Source: Microcosmobacter mediterraneus (GTDB lineage Bacteria > Bacteroidota > Bacteroidia > Flavobacteriales > Flavobacteriaceae). From it: DNA of 56,906 nucleotides. The notes beneath the pieces are model-generated. The model was not told the origin of the DNA. It saw only the letters and a program-made list of their open reading frames with translations, and did no database searches. A program made the position numbers and the translations under genes. Positions 48,818 through 56,298 of the stretch are shown here, piece after piece. Position 1 is the stretch's first letter. Each line of letters begins with the position of its first letter. Location of the stretch: NCBI RefSeq assembly GCF_031846265.1, contig NZ_JAVRIA010000010.1, positions 1 to 56,906 on the forward strand, written 5' to 3'.

Positions 48818-51226
48818 CTACTTCCTAAAATTCTCTAGCCCAATGTTAAGCCACTCAAAATATTCGTCAGCATTTGGTGTATATGCTGTAGTATGATTAA
48901 GCATTTGCATATTATGATCTAACAACACATAAAATGGCTGTGAGTTATTCTGGAAATTAATGGTTTGCAGTGTTGCCCATTTATCACCAATGGTTTTAAT
49001 ACGCTTTTTGTTTCCATTTGGTTTTATATAATCAAATTGCTCTTCTTTAGGTAGTTCTTTTCTGTCGTCTACGTATAATGAAATAATAATATAGTTTTCC
49101 AAAAGCATATCATAAACCTTAGATTTGCTCCACACCTGCTCTTCCATTTTTCGGCAATTTACACAAGCCCAACCTGTAAAGTCTAGCATTATTGGTTTAT
49201 TAGCAGCCTTAGCAGCTGCAATACCTTCATCTAAATCTTTATAGCAATTGAGGTCTAAAGGACACTCAGAATCTTTGTCATATATACTATAAAACATTGG
49301 TGGCGGAAATCCGCTAAGTAACTTTAAGTTAGCATATTTAGTATTCGTTACGCCTGGTATTAAATAAATTACAAAAGCTAAAAATAGAATACCTGTTGTG
49401 ATACGACCTTTGCCTAATTTTAATAACGGACTATCGTGAGGAAACTTAATTTTACCAAATAGATAAAGCACTAAACCTATTCCTATTATGATCCAAAGCC
49501 CAATAAATATTTCGCGCTTTAAAAGTCCCCAATGTTCAACCAAATCTGCATTAGAAAGGAATTTTAATGCTAATGCCAACTCAATAAATCCTAGGACTAC
49601 TTTTACAGTATTTAACCACCCACCAGATTTTGGTAAAGAGTTTAACCATTTAGGAAACATAGCAAATAAACTAAAGGGTAAGGCTAATGCTAAACCAAAT
49701 CCACTCATTCCTAATGTGAGCTGTGTGGCACCACTATCGGTTCCTAGAGAACTACCTAATAAGGTTCCTAATATTGGACCTGTACATGAAAACGACACAA
49801 TAGCTAAGGTTACAGCCATAAAAAAGATACCTATAATTCCTCCTATACTATTGGCTTTACTATCTAAAGCATTACTCCAAGATGCTGGTAAAGTGAGCTC
49901 GTAATAGCCAAAGAATGAAAAAGCAAATGCTACAAAAATGACGAAGAAAATAATATTCAAAGTAACATTTGTAGAGATGTTATTTAAAATTTCTGGATCT
50001 GCTGAGTCTAATACGTGAAAAGGTAGGCTCAATAAGAAATATATGAGAAAAATAAAAAAGCCATAGAGTACAGAATTGAAAACACCTTTTTTGTTATCTC
50101 CTGAACTCTTTGTGAAAAATGAAACCGTTAATGGAATCATTGGAAATACACATGGTGTTAACAAAGCTATAAAACCTCCTAAAAATCCAAGAAAAAATAT
50201 AGTGAGATTACTTTTCTCTTTAATATCTTGCTTTTCGTAGTTCTCTTTACCTTTGACATTAAGATTAAGATCATTAGAAAATTGAAGGCTTGTGTTATCT
50301 ATATTCTGATCATTAGTCGTAAGATTTTCGCCTTTCAGATTCATTTTAAAAACCTTGTCACCTTTTACACATTGTTTATCATCACAGGTCATGTAATATA
50401 CTTCGGCCTCAAAAACAGCATCTTTATTAGTAGTCTCAAATTTCTGAATAAATAAAGCTTCATTACTAAAATACTTTACATCTACTTTAAACACTTTATC
50501 AAAAACTGGTGAAACTTTGGGTTCTGAAGTTTTACCTATTAACTTAATATCAGCATTAGTAAACACAAACTCTGTTGATGGTGGACCATCGGCTTCTTCT
50601 TGAGAGTACAGATGCCAACTTTCGTCTATGGTAGCATAAAACTCGGCTTGGTATTCATTATTGGATAATTTTTTTACTGTACTCGTCCAAGTCACTGGTT
50701 CTAATATCCCAGAAGTTTCTATTGGATTACTAAAAATATTACCTTCATTATTTGCTTCCTCTTTTGTGTCGGAAGAGCTATTAAGTTTAAACTCTAGAAC
50801 GGTAACATCTGGCGGAAGGCATTTTTCATCATCACATGACATAAATTCAACTTCACCTTTAACGATATCTAATTCTGAATTAAGAATCTTTACACGTTGT
50901 CTAAATTCTGCTCTACCAGAGAAGTATTTTATTCGCATTTGAAAAACAGGATCATCTACTTCTTCACCATCAGATTCTGAAGTATCTCCGACTAATTCAT
51001 AATTAATATTTTCTTCGTAACTAAAAGTGGTAGCAATAGGACCACCTTCTGGCACATTTTGAGAGTATAAATGCCAGCCTTTGTCTATAGTAGCTACAGA
51101 AATTAAATCAAACTCTGTGTCAGATATTTTTTCAACAGATGTTTCCCAAGATACTGGCTCAAAAATTTGGGCATTTAACGATAAACCCAAAATTAAAGTG
51201 ATTAGAAGAAAGGCAGTTTTTTTCAT
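48818..51226 (-). CDS. DsbD-like protein-disulfide reductase with duplicated N-terminal domain
   Basis: An 802-residue protein: signal peptide (1-19), two DsbD-N-like beta domains (about 20-155 and 170-300, starting FEPVSWETSVEKIS and LEPVTWTSTVKKLS, each with a MSCDDEKC or MTCDDKQC Cys pair), an eight-helix CcdA-type membrane part with redox Cys in LTPCVFPMIPLTVSFF and SFSCTGPILGTLLG, and a C-terminal thioredoxin domain (LDFTGWACVNCRKMEEQVW). It carries electrons from cytoplasmic thioredoxin to periplasmic partners. Usual DsbD has one N-domain; the tandem copy is notable. Downstream in sense of the region are rhodanese, redoxin and TlpA genes. It is convergent with the GNAT gene. Confidence 0.93.
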   Translation of the reverse strand: MKKTAFLLITLILGLSLNAQIFEPVSWETSVEKISDTEFDLISVATIDKGWHLYSQNVPEGGPIATTFSYEENINYELVGDTSESDGEEVDDPVFQMRIKYFSGRAEFRQRVKILNSELDIVKGEVEFMSCDDEKCLPPDVTVLEFKLNSSSDTKEEANNEGNIFSNPIETSGILEPVTWTSTVKKLSNNEYQAEFYATIDESWHLYSQEEADGPPSTEFVFTNADIKLIGKTSEPKVSPVFDKVFKVDVKYFSNEALFIQKFETTNKDAVFEAEVYYMTCDDKQCVKGDKVFKMNLKGENLTTNDQNIDNTSLQFSNDLNLNVKGKENYEKQDIKEKSNLTIFFLGFLGGFIALLTPCVFPMIPLTVSFFTKSSGDNKKGVFNSVLYGFFIFLIYFLLSLPFHVLDSADPEILNNISTNVTLNIIFFVIFVAFAFSFFGYYELTLPASWSNALDSKANSIGGIIGIFFMAVTLAIVSFSCTGPILGTLLGSSLGTDSGATQLTLGMSGFGLALALPFSLFAMFPKWLNSLPKSGGWLNTVKVVLGFIELALALKFLSNADLVEHWGLLKREIFIGLWIIIGIGLVLYLFGKIKFPHDSPLLKLGKGRITTGILFLAFVIYLIPGVTNTKYANLKLLSGFPPPMFYSIYDKDSECPLDLNCYKDLDEGIAAAKAANKPIMLDFTGWACVNCRKMEEQVWSKSKVYDMLLENYIIISLYVDDRKELPKEEQFDYIKPNGNKKRIKTIGDKWATLQTINFQNNSQPFYVLLDHNMQMLNHTTAYTPNADEYFEWLNIGLENFRK

Positions 51227-51339
51227 AAATTATCTATGTGGACTATTACAAATGTATTTATTACAAGTAACTTTAGTTATAAAGCTTTGCTAAAATAAAA
51301 AAGCAATATACAATATGTCGAATATATACAATGAGGATA

Positions 51340-51372
51340 ACAAAAAAAGCCGAACAATATGTTCGGCTTTAA
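51340..51372 (-). terminator. Terminator after the rhodanese pair
   Basis: AAAGCCGAACA, ATA, TGTTCGGCTTT (51346-51370); on the minus strand it is followed by a T-run. It lies 20 bp beyond the rhodanese lipoprotein stop. Confidence 0.9.
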
Positions 51373-51389
51373 TGTATAGTATTTCTTAG

Positions 51390-51782
51390 CTACGATTTTG
51401 CTTTAACCTCTAACCCCTTATGTTTCCATTTAGAGATACCTCCATCTAAATCATAAATTTTAACAAAGCCTGCATCTTTTAGTTTTTTAGCACATTTTGC
51501 ACTACGTCCACCAGATCTACAGTATAGCACAACAGGTTTACTTTTATCCAAATCTTTAATATCGTCTTCAAAAGTTGGTGAGCTATAATCGATGTTTTGA
51601 GAATGTGCTATGTATTCTGCACTATATTCTTCTGGAGTTCTTACATCTACAAGTTGGACATCTTCTGACTCAATTAGAGCTTGCATTTCTTCTGGTGAAA
51701 CAAGTTTTACTTCGCCTTTTTGTTCTTTTGCACAGCTTACCATTAAAGCAGTAATGCAAAGTAATGTTATTAGTTTTTTCAT
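51390..51782 (-). CDS. Rhodanese-domain lipoprotein
   Basis: A 130-residue lipoprotein: signal MKKLITLLCITALMVSC with lipobox Cys, which fixes the start at 51782 (51812 would add ten residues). The rhodanese domain has the active-site loop VLYCRSGGRSAKCAKKL, with catalytic Cys followed by a six-residue loop of the sulfurtransferase (not phosphatase) type. The enzyme acts at the membrane/periplasm, possibly moving sulfane sulfur. It overlaps no gene but begins 10 bp after the cytoplasmic rhodanese; together they form a pair. Confidence 0.92.
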   Translation of the reverse strand: MKKLITLLCITALMVSCAKEQKGEVKLVSPEEMQALIESEDVQLVDVRTPEEYSAEYIAHSQNIDYSSPTFEDDIKDLDKSKPVVLYCRSGGRSAKCAKKLKDAGFVKIYDLDGGISKWKHKGLEVKAKS

Positions 51783-51792
51783 GTTATAATAG

Positions 51793-52107
51793 TTAGATTG
51801 ATGAAATTTCACCTTCCCATTCCGTAATGCCTCCTTTTAAATTAAATGCATTTTCGAAACCAAGTTGATTCATAATAGCACATGCTTGTCCGCTTCTTCC
51901 TCCTGCTTTACAATACACAAAATAATTTTTAGACTTATCTAATTGCTCTATACTATTGATAAATTCCTGACCTCCATAGATATCAATATGTATTGCATTA
52001 GGTATAACACCTTCTTCTACTTCAGCTATCGTTCTAACGTCTAAAACAACTGAATTAGTATCTGCATGTAGTTGTTTTGTCCAATCTTCTTGTGATAAAT
52101 CTGCCAT
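51793..52107 (-). CDS. Single-domain rhodanese
   Basis: A 104-residue cytoplasmic sulfurtransferase: VVLDVRTIAEVEEGVIPNAIHIDI, active-site loop YFVYCKAGGRSGQACAIMNQLGF (catalytic Cys), and NLKGGITEWEGE. It lacks a signal peptide, so it works in the cytoplasm, while the downstream partner (10-bp gap) is exported. A cytoplasmic/periplasmic pair in one operon next to a redoxin, TlpA and DsbD-like protein suggests sulfur or thiol handling across the inner membrane. Confidence 0.92.
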   Translation of the reverse strand: MADLSQEDWTKQLHADTNSVVLDVRTIAEVEEGVIPNAIHIDIYGGQEFINSIEQLDKSKNYFVYCKAGGRSGQACAIMNQLGFENAFNLKGGITEWEGEISSI

Positions 52108-52156
52108 TATACACCGTTTAGGTTAAACAAAATTAACATTTCCTTATGATATAGAC

Positions 52157-52190
52157 GAAAAAAAAACCGAAGTGTTACACTTCGGTTTAA
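52157..52190 (-). terminator. Terminator after the redoxin gene
   Basis: AACCGAAGTG (52165-52174), TTA, CACTTCGGTT (52178-52187); on the minus strand it is followed by a T-run (A-run at 52158-52166 on plus). Confidence 0.9.
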
Positions 52191-52210
52191 AATTTTAACA
52201 TTATAGCAAA

Positions 52211-52822
52211 TTATACTTTAATGGAGCAACCAATGGCTCTGGTCTCAGAAGTTTTCACCTCGTTACCGCTCATTAGTGCATCTACAGCTTCTTCAACATA
52301 TTTTGTAGTCACAGCTGAAGCATCTCTATGATTATCATCAATTGCACCAATATATTTTACTTCATTACCTTTTTTAGTTTTCTGTAATACATATACATGT
52401 GGTGTTTTAGTAGCACCATATAAGGGATAAATTTTCTGACCTTTATCCATTAAATAAGGAAAAGTAAACCCTTTTTCCTTGGCTCTAACCTTCATTGCAG
52501 CCATATTATCTCCTGGCTTTACATCAGTATTATTTGGCATAATAGCTATTACAGGATAACCTTTGTCTGAATATTTTTTATTAAGTGCTTCTATTCTATC
52601 CTCATAGGCTACTGAATAAGGACACGTATTACAAGTAAAGACTACAATAAATCCCTTAGCATCTTTGTAATTAGACAAAGACACCATCTTACCATCAATA
52701 TTTTCTAATTTAAAATCTGTTGCAATATCGCCTACTTTATAACCAGGTCCATCAGTAATTGGTGTAAAAGCTGTTAAAGTTAGTATTGCTACAAATGCAA
52801 AAAGTGTTTTAAGTGTTTTCAT
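52211..52822 (-). CDS. Exported thioredoxin-like (redoxin/AhpC-TSA) protein
   Basis: A 203-residue protein with a signal peptide (MKTLKTLFAFVAILTLTAFTPI). The thioredoxin-fold domain holds GFIVVFTCNTCPYSVAYEDRIEALNKKYSDKGYPVIAIMPNN, a CNTC motif at the usual CxxC site, and the cis-Pro TKTPHVYVL. Such periplasmic redoxins reduce peroxides or protein thiols. It starts six bases after the TlpA-like gene, so they are cotranscribed. Exact reaction is unknown. Confidence 0.9.
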   Translation of the reverse strand: MKTLKTLFAFVAILTLTAFTPITDGPGYKVGDIATDFKLENIDGKMVSLSNYKDAKGFIVVFTCNTCPYSVAYEDRIEALNKKYSDKGYPVIAIMPNNTDVKPGDNMAAMKVRAKEKGFTFPYLMDKGQKIYPLYGATKTPHVYVLQKTKKGNEVKYIGAIDDNHRDASAVTTKYVEEAVDALMSGNEVKTSETRAIGCSIKV

Positions 52823-52828
52823 AAGTAT

Positions 52829-53353
52829 TTATTTAATAAATTGTTTTAATTCGGTTTCTAATTCGCTGTATGTAAAAGATCGCTCATAAAATTTACGCTC
52901 ATTAGAATTATAAATAATTGTTGCTGGTATAGCTCCAGACCAGTTTTTATTAATGGCTGGAATCCAAGTATTCATATCTAAATCGTCAAAGGCAATGACT
53001 TTAGATTTTAGTTTATTCTCTTTTATGTAAGGTTTTAATTTAGTCTCATACTTTCTTGGAAAGTCTAAGCTTACTAATATTACTTCAACATATTTATTTT
53101 TATAGGCCTCACCTATTTGTTCAAAATAAGGTAATTCTTTAACGCATGGTCCGCACCAAGTAGCCCAAAAATTAACGATATAAGTTTTATCATCTTTTTT
53201 ATTTAGGTAAGGTTTTAAGCCATCAAAATCAACAATAACTAAGTCATCATTTGTGGTCTCTAAGACATCAATTGTAGCAATAGGATTCTCTTTTTTTTGA
53301 TCGTTTTTACAGGATAGCAAAAGACAAAATATAAAAACTGATACATATCTCAT
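52829..53353 (-). CDS. TlpA-family thiol-disulfide oxidoreductase lipoprotein
   Basis: A 174-residue protein with a lipoprotein signal (VSVFIFCLLLSCKND) and a thioredoxin domain with the classical site FWATWCGPCVKELPYFEQIG (CGPC). It is a membrane-attached periplasmic reductant, likely fed by DsbD-type proteins. It overlaps nothing; the redoxin follows 6 bp later. It is divergent from the marR gene, sharing a 114-bp regulatory spacer. Confidence 0.9.
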   Translation of the reverse strand: MRYVSVFIFCLLLSCKNDQKKENPIATIDVLETTNDDLVIVDFDGLKPYLNKKDDKTYIVNFWATWCGPCVKELPYFEQIGEAYKNKYVEVILVSLDFPRKYETKLKPYIKENKLKSKVIAFDDLDMNTWIPAINKNWSGAIPATIIYNSNERKFYERSFTYSELETELKQFIK

Positions 53354-53441
53354 GCTATAAAAATAAAGCCTTCCTACTACTGACCGTAATTTTTAACAAA
53401 AAATTATCGAATTGTATTATGAGTTAATGATTAACAATGAT

Positions 53442-53469
53442 TACATTTGTATATACAATTGTTGTATAT
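53442..53469 (+). promoter_or_regulatory. marR promoter with overlapping palindrome (candidate MarR operator)
   Basis: TACATTTG (53442-53449) is a perfect -7 element. Immediately downstream lies ATATACAA-TTG-TTGTATAT (53451-53469), an inverted repeat with 8-bp arms that covers the expected start of transcription and runs into the marR start codon. MarR dimers bind palindromes of this size, so autorepression is likely. Confidence 0.65.
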
Positions 53470-53923
53470 GCAAGAGTTAAAATCGTTATTACAAACTAAA
53501 TCTGACATGCCTTTACAGAAACAAGCAGTCATAAATTTGTTTTTATCCTCAAGTCATGTAAAAGACATATTAATTAGTGCTTTAAAACCACATGATTTAT
53601 CACTAGAGCAATTTAATGTATTACGTATATTGAGAGGTCATAACAAAGTGTCTGTTAACCTTCAAGATATTCAATGCAGAATGGTAAATAAAATGAGTAA
53701 CACTACAAGATTAGTAGATAAGCTAATTAAAAAGAACTTTGTAACTAGATCAATTTGCTCCTCCAATAGACGAAAAGTAGAGATAACAATTACTAATAAT
53801 GGATTATATATTCTTAAAAATTTAGATGAGATTATTGAACAAGCAGAAAATAATGCTACCAATAATTTATCTAATGACGAACTTGTACAATTAAATAGAA
53901 TTTTATCAAAAATTAGAACATAA
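53468..53923 (+). CDS. MarR family transcriptional regulator
   Basis: A 151-residue winged-HTH regulator (ATG at 53468 preferred over 53447, which lies inside the promoter). LSLEQFNVLRILRGHNKVSVNLQDIQCRMVNKMSNTTRLVDKLIKKNFVTRSICSSNRRKVEITITNNGLYILKNL shows the HTH and wing (SNRRKVEI). MarR proteins release DNA on binding phenolics or on Cys oxidation; one Cys lies beside the wing (SICSSNRR). It precedes yceI by 21 bp, so the two form an operon, and it may also act on the divergent TlpA-redoxin genes. Confidence 0.92.
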   Translation: MQELKSLLQTKSDMPLQKQAVINLFLSSSHVKDILISALKPHDLSLEQFNVLRILRGHNKVSVNLQDIQCRMVNKMSNTTRLVDKLIKKNFVTRSICSSNRRKVEITITNNGLYILKNLDEIIEQAENNATNNLSNDELVQLNRILSKIRT

Positions 53924-53944
53924 AACATAAATTAAACACACATT

Positions 53945-54514
53945 ATGAAAAACAGAATTTTTAAATCAGTATTCATTTTCGCATTAGCAATTTCATTCGT
54001 TTCCTTTACAACCGTTAAAGAAAAAGTAATCAAAGTTAAAGACAGTAAAGTTACATGGATTGGTCATAAAGTAACAGGAGAACACACAGGCACAATTGAT
54101 GTTAAAGAAGGCATATTAATTTTTAGTGAAGACCAATTGGCAGGTGGAAATTTTACCATAGATATGACTACAATAAATACTACTGACTTATCTGGTGGTG
54201 GAAAAACAAAATTAGATGGACATTTAAAATCTGCTGACTTTTTCGGTGTAGAAAAGCATCCAACAGCTACTCTAGTTTTTAGTAATGTTACCAAAAAAGG
54301 AGACGATTATTTAGTAAGCGCAGATTTAACTATTAAAAACATCACAAACCCTGTGAAATTTAAATTAACTATGGATGGCAATAAAGCGACAACTGCTTTT
54401 AAAGTAGACCGAACTAAATACGATATAAAATATGGATCAGCGAGTTTTTTCGATGGCTTAAAAGACAGAGCAATCTATGATGAGTTTGACTTAAATGTAA
54501 CTCTTGTATTCTAG
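53945..54514 (+). CDS. YceI family periplasmic protein
   Basis: A 189-residue lipocalin-like protein with a signal peptide (MKNRIFKSVFIFALAISFVSFTTV) and the family pattern KVIKVKDSKVTWIGHKVTGEHTGTIDVKEG, DGHLKSADFFGVEKHPTATLVFSNV, and DRTKYDIKYGSASFFDGLKDRAIYDEFDLNVTLVF. YceI proteins bind polyprenoid-like lipids in the periplasm; they are often induced by base or redox stress. It is cotranscribed with marR. In Bacteroidota this marR-yceI pairing is common, so the regulator probably controls it. Confidence 0.93.
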   Translation: MKNRIFKSVFIFALAISFVSFTTVKEKVIKVKDSKVTWIGHKVTGEHTGTIDVKEGILIFSEDQLAGGNFTIDMTTINTTDLSGGGKTKLDGHLKSADFFGVEKHPTATLVFSNVTKKGDDYLVSADLTIKNITNPVKFKLTMDGNKATTAFKVDRTKYDIKYGSASFFDGLKDRAIYDEFDLNVTLVF

Positions 54515-54545
54515 ATTATGATTGATTAATAGCAATTTAGGTCTT

Positions 54546-54580
54546 AGATTCCTGCCAAAGGGCAGGAATCTTTTATTTTT
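54546..54580 (+). terminator. Terminator after yceI, built from a REP-like half
   Basis: AGATTCCTGCC (54546-54556), AAAG, GGCAGGAATCT (54561-54571), then a T-rich tail. The GATTCCTGC...GCAGGAATC stem is the same as the right hairpin of the repeats at 44488 and 56213. Confidence 0.88.
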
Positions 54581-54591
54581 TATCTATTTTA

Positions 54592-54622
54592 TTTGAATTA
54601 AATATTTTGATGATTATATTTG
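54592..54622 (+). promoter_or_regulatory. Promoter of the trp operon
   Basis: TTTG (54592-54595), a 19-nt spacer and TATATTTG (54615-54622), a perfect match to the Bacteroidota -33/-7 consensus. Transcription should begin within a few bases of 54628, so the leader ORF at 54631 has almost no 5' untranslated region. Confidence 0.8.
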
Positions 54623-54630
54623 AGCATTAA

Positions 54631-54693
54631 ATGAAATCAAAAACAGTACATACTTGGTGGTGGAATTCTCGAAACTCAACTTTCGTGAGCTAG
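54631..54693 (+). CDS. trpL: trp operon leader peptide
   Basis: A 20-residue frame MKSKTVHTWWWNSRNSTFVS with three consecutive Trp codons (TGGTGGTGG, 54655-54663), followed after 25 bp by a rho-independent terminator and then trpE. This is the design of an amino-acid attenuator: when charged tRNA-Trp is scarce, the ribosome stalls on the Trp codons and alters folding of the RNA ahead. The peptide sits directly after the promoter with almost no 5' untranslated region, so it is probably translated as a leaderless message. No start-codon alternative exists. Confidence 0.85.
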   Translation: MKSKTVHTWWWNSRNSTFVS

Positions 54694-54717
54694 TCCATTA
54701 CTATATTTAAAATATAT

Positions 54718-54746
54718 AAGGCTTGTCTTCACGACAAGCCTTTTTT
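54718..54746 (+). terminator. Attenuator terminator of the trp operon
   Basis: AAGGCTTGTC (54718-54727), TTCAC, GACAAGCCTT (54733-54742), then six T. A competing hairpin can form between CTCGAAA (54668-54674) and TTTCGTGAG (54681-54689); if a stalled ribosome covers the first arm, GTGAGCT (54685-54691) is free to pair with GGCTTGT of the terminator (7 pairs with several G-U). The antiterminator is weak by eye and should be folded properly. Confidence 0.8.
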
Positions 54747-54767
54747 AATTAATAAAATTAAGCCAAG

Positions 54768-54805
54768 TCCTCTCTCTTCTGGAGAGAGAGGATTTAGGAG
54801 AGAGG
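54768..54805 (+). promoter_or_regulatory. Hairpin and purine-rich ribosome-binding region before trpE
   Basis: TCCTCTCTCT (54768-54777), loop, AGAGAGAGGA (54783-54792), followed by GGAGAGAGG (54798-54805) directly before the trpE ATG. The pyrimidine arm could pair with either purine tract, so it may hide or expose the ribosome-binding region. The CTCTCTTCTGGAGAG motif resembles an interspersed repeat seen in other flavobacteria. Confidence 0.5.
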
Positions 54806-54806
54806 C

Positions 54807-56207
54807 ATGAAAACATTTAGTCTATACACACATTACAAGAAAATATTAGCTGATACGATTACACCTGTAAGTATCTACCTTAAAATAAGAGATCGCTTTC
54901 CAAACAGTATTTTATTAGAGAGTAGCGATTATCATGCAAATGATAATAGTTTCTCATACATCTGTTTTAATCCTATTGCCAGTATTAAAGTAGAAAACGA
55001 CAGAATTGAACAGGTTTTTCCTGATGGTAGTACTAAAAGCAATAATGCAGATAACGTTGATGTAACCTACGAAATTCATAAGTTCACGCAACGCTTTAAA
55101 GTAGATTCTGACACCGATTTTAAGTTTATTAATAATGGTATATTCGGTTACACGTCATATGATGCTGTAAAATATTTTGAAGACATAGACATCTCAAAAA
55201 AATCAGATTCATTGGTTATCCCAGATATTTATTATGCGGTTTATCAAAATATCATAGCCATAAATCATCATAAAAACGAAGCTTATATTTTTGCACATTG
55301 TTTTGACATAGAAAACAATATTGATGAAATTTTACAGCTCATTGTTACCAAAAATTATGCTACATATCCATTCTCATCAGAAGGCGGAATTAGTTCAAAT
55401 TTAACTGACGATGACTACAAAGAACATGTTGCGCTTGCCAAAAAACATTGTGCTAGAGGTGATGTATTTCAATTAGTGTTATCTAAGAATTTCTCACAAG
55501 GATTTAAAGGTGATGAATTTAATGTCTATAGAGCTTTGCGAAGTATTAATCCATCGCCATATTTATTCTATTTTGACTATGGTGATTTTAAAATATTTGG
55601 AAGTTCACCAGAAGCTCAATTAGTAGTAAATGAAGGTAAAGCCGAAATTCATCCCATTGCTGGAACTTTTAAAAGAACAGGTGATGATTTAAAAGATGCT
55701 GAGCTAGCCAAACAACTAGTAGCTGACGATAAAGAAAATAGTGAGCATGTCATGCTAGTTGATTTGGCACGGAATGATTTGAGTAGACATGGTAGTGAAG
55801 TCTCTGTAGAGAATTATCGTGAAGTTCAGTTTTTTTCGCATGTGATCCATTTAGTAAGCAAAGTAACTGGGCAAAAACATAATAATGTTTCTACAATGCA
55901 AGTCGTTGCAGACACCTTTCCAGCAGGAACATTAAGTGGAGCACCTAAACATATGGCAATGCAATTAATAGAACGATATGAAAAAACCAACCGAACCTTT
56001 TATGGAGGAGCAATAGGTTTTATGGATTTTGAAGGAAACTACAATCATGCTATAATGATACGCACATTTCTAAGTCAGAATCATAAATTACACTGGCAAG
56101 CTGGAGCTGGTTTAGTCTCAAAATCAAATGCAGAAGACGAATTACAAGAAGTATATAATAAATTAGGTGCTTTAACAAAAGCAATTGAACTGGCTGAAGA
56201 AATATAA
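54807..56207 (+). CDS. trpE: Anthranilate synthase component I
   Basis: A 466-residue enzyme converting chorismate and ammonia/glutamine to anthranilate, the first step of tryptophan synthesis. The N-terminal part has the LLES tryptophan feedback motif (SILLESSDYHANDN, near residue 36). The chorismate-binding part has FQLVLSKNFS, FGSSPEAQLVV, HPIAGTFKRTG, MLVDLARNDLSRHG, FPAGTLSGAPKHMAM and RTFYGGAIGFMDFEG. Feedback inhibition by Trp is therefore likely in addition to attenuation upstream. It follows the leader/terminator and precedes trpG with a repeat element between. Confidence 0.97.
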   Translation: MKTFSLYTHYKKILADTITPVSIYLKIRDRFPNSILLESSDYHANDNSFSYICFNPIASIKVENDRIEQVFPDGSTKSNNADNVDVTYEIHKFTQRFKVDSDTDFKFINNGIFGYTSYDAVKYFEDIDISKKSDSLVIPDIYYAVYQNIIAINHHKNEAYIFAHCFDIENNIDEILQLIVTKNYATYPFSSEGGISSNLTDDDYKEHVALAKKHCARGDVFQLVLSKNFSQGFKGDEFNVYRALRSINPSPYLFYFDYGDFKIFGSSPEAQLVVNEGKAEIHPIAGTFKRTGDDLKDAELAKQLVADDKENSEHVMLVDLARNDLSRHGSEVSVENYREVQFFSHVIHLVSKVTGQKHNNVSTMQVVADTFPAGTLSGAPKHMAMQLIERYEKTNRTFYGGAIGFMDFEGNYNHAIMIRTFLSQNHKLHWQAGAGLVSKSNAEDELQEVYNKLGALTKAIELAEEI

Positions 56208-56212
56208 AAAAC

Positions 56213-56291
56213 TGTCATTCCGCACTTGATGCGGAATCCATTATAAATAGAGTTAAAAAATAAAAAGATTCCTGCCTTCGCAGGAATGACA
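56213..56291 (+). repeat. Two-hairpin REP-like repeat, copy B (between trpE and trpG)
   Basis: Begins TGTCATTCC (56213-56221) and ends GGAATGACA (56283-56291). Left hairpin ATTCCGCA/TGCGGAAT, right hairpin ATTCCTGC, CTTC, GCAGGAAT; the centre differs from copy A (44488-44577). It occupies almost all of the trpE-trpG spacer and ends 7 bp before the trpG ATG. Confidence 0.87.
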
Positions 56292-56298
56292 AAATAAA

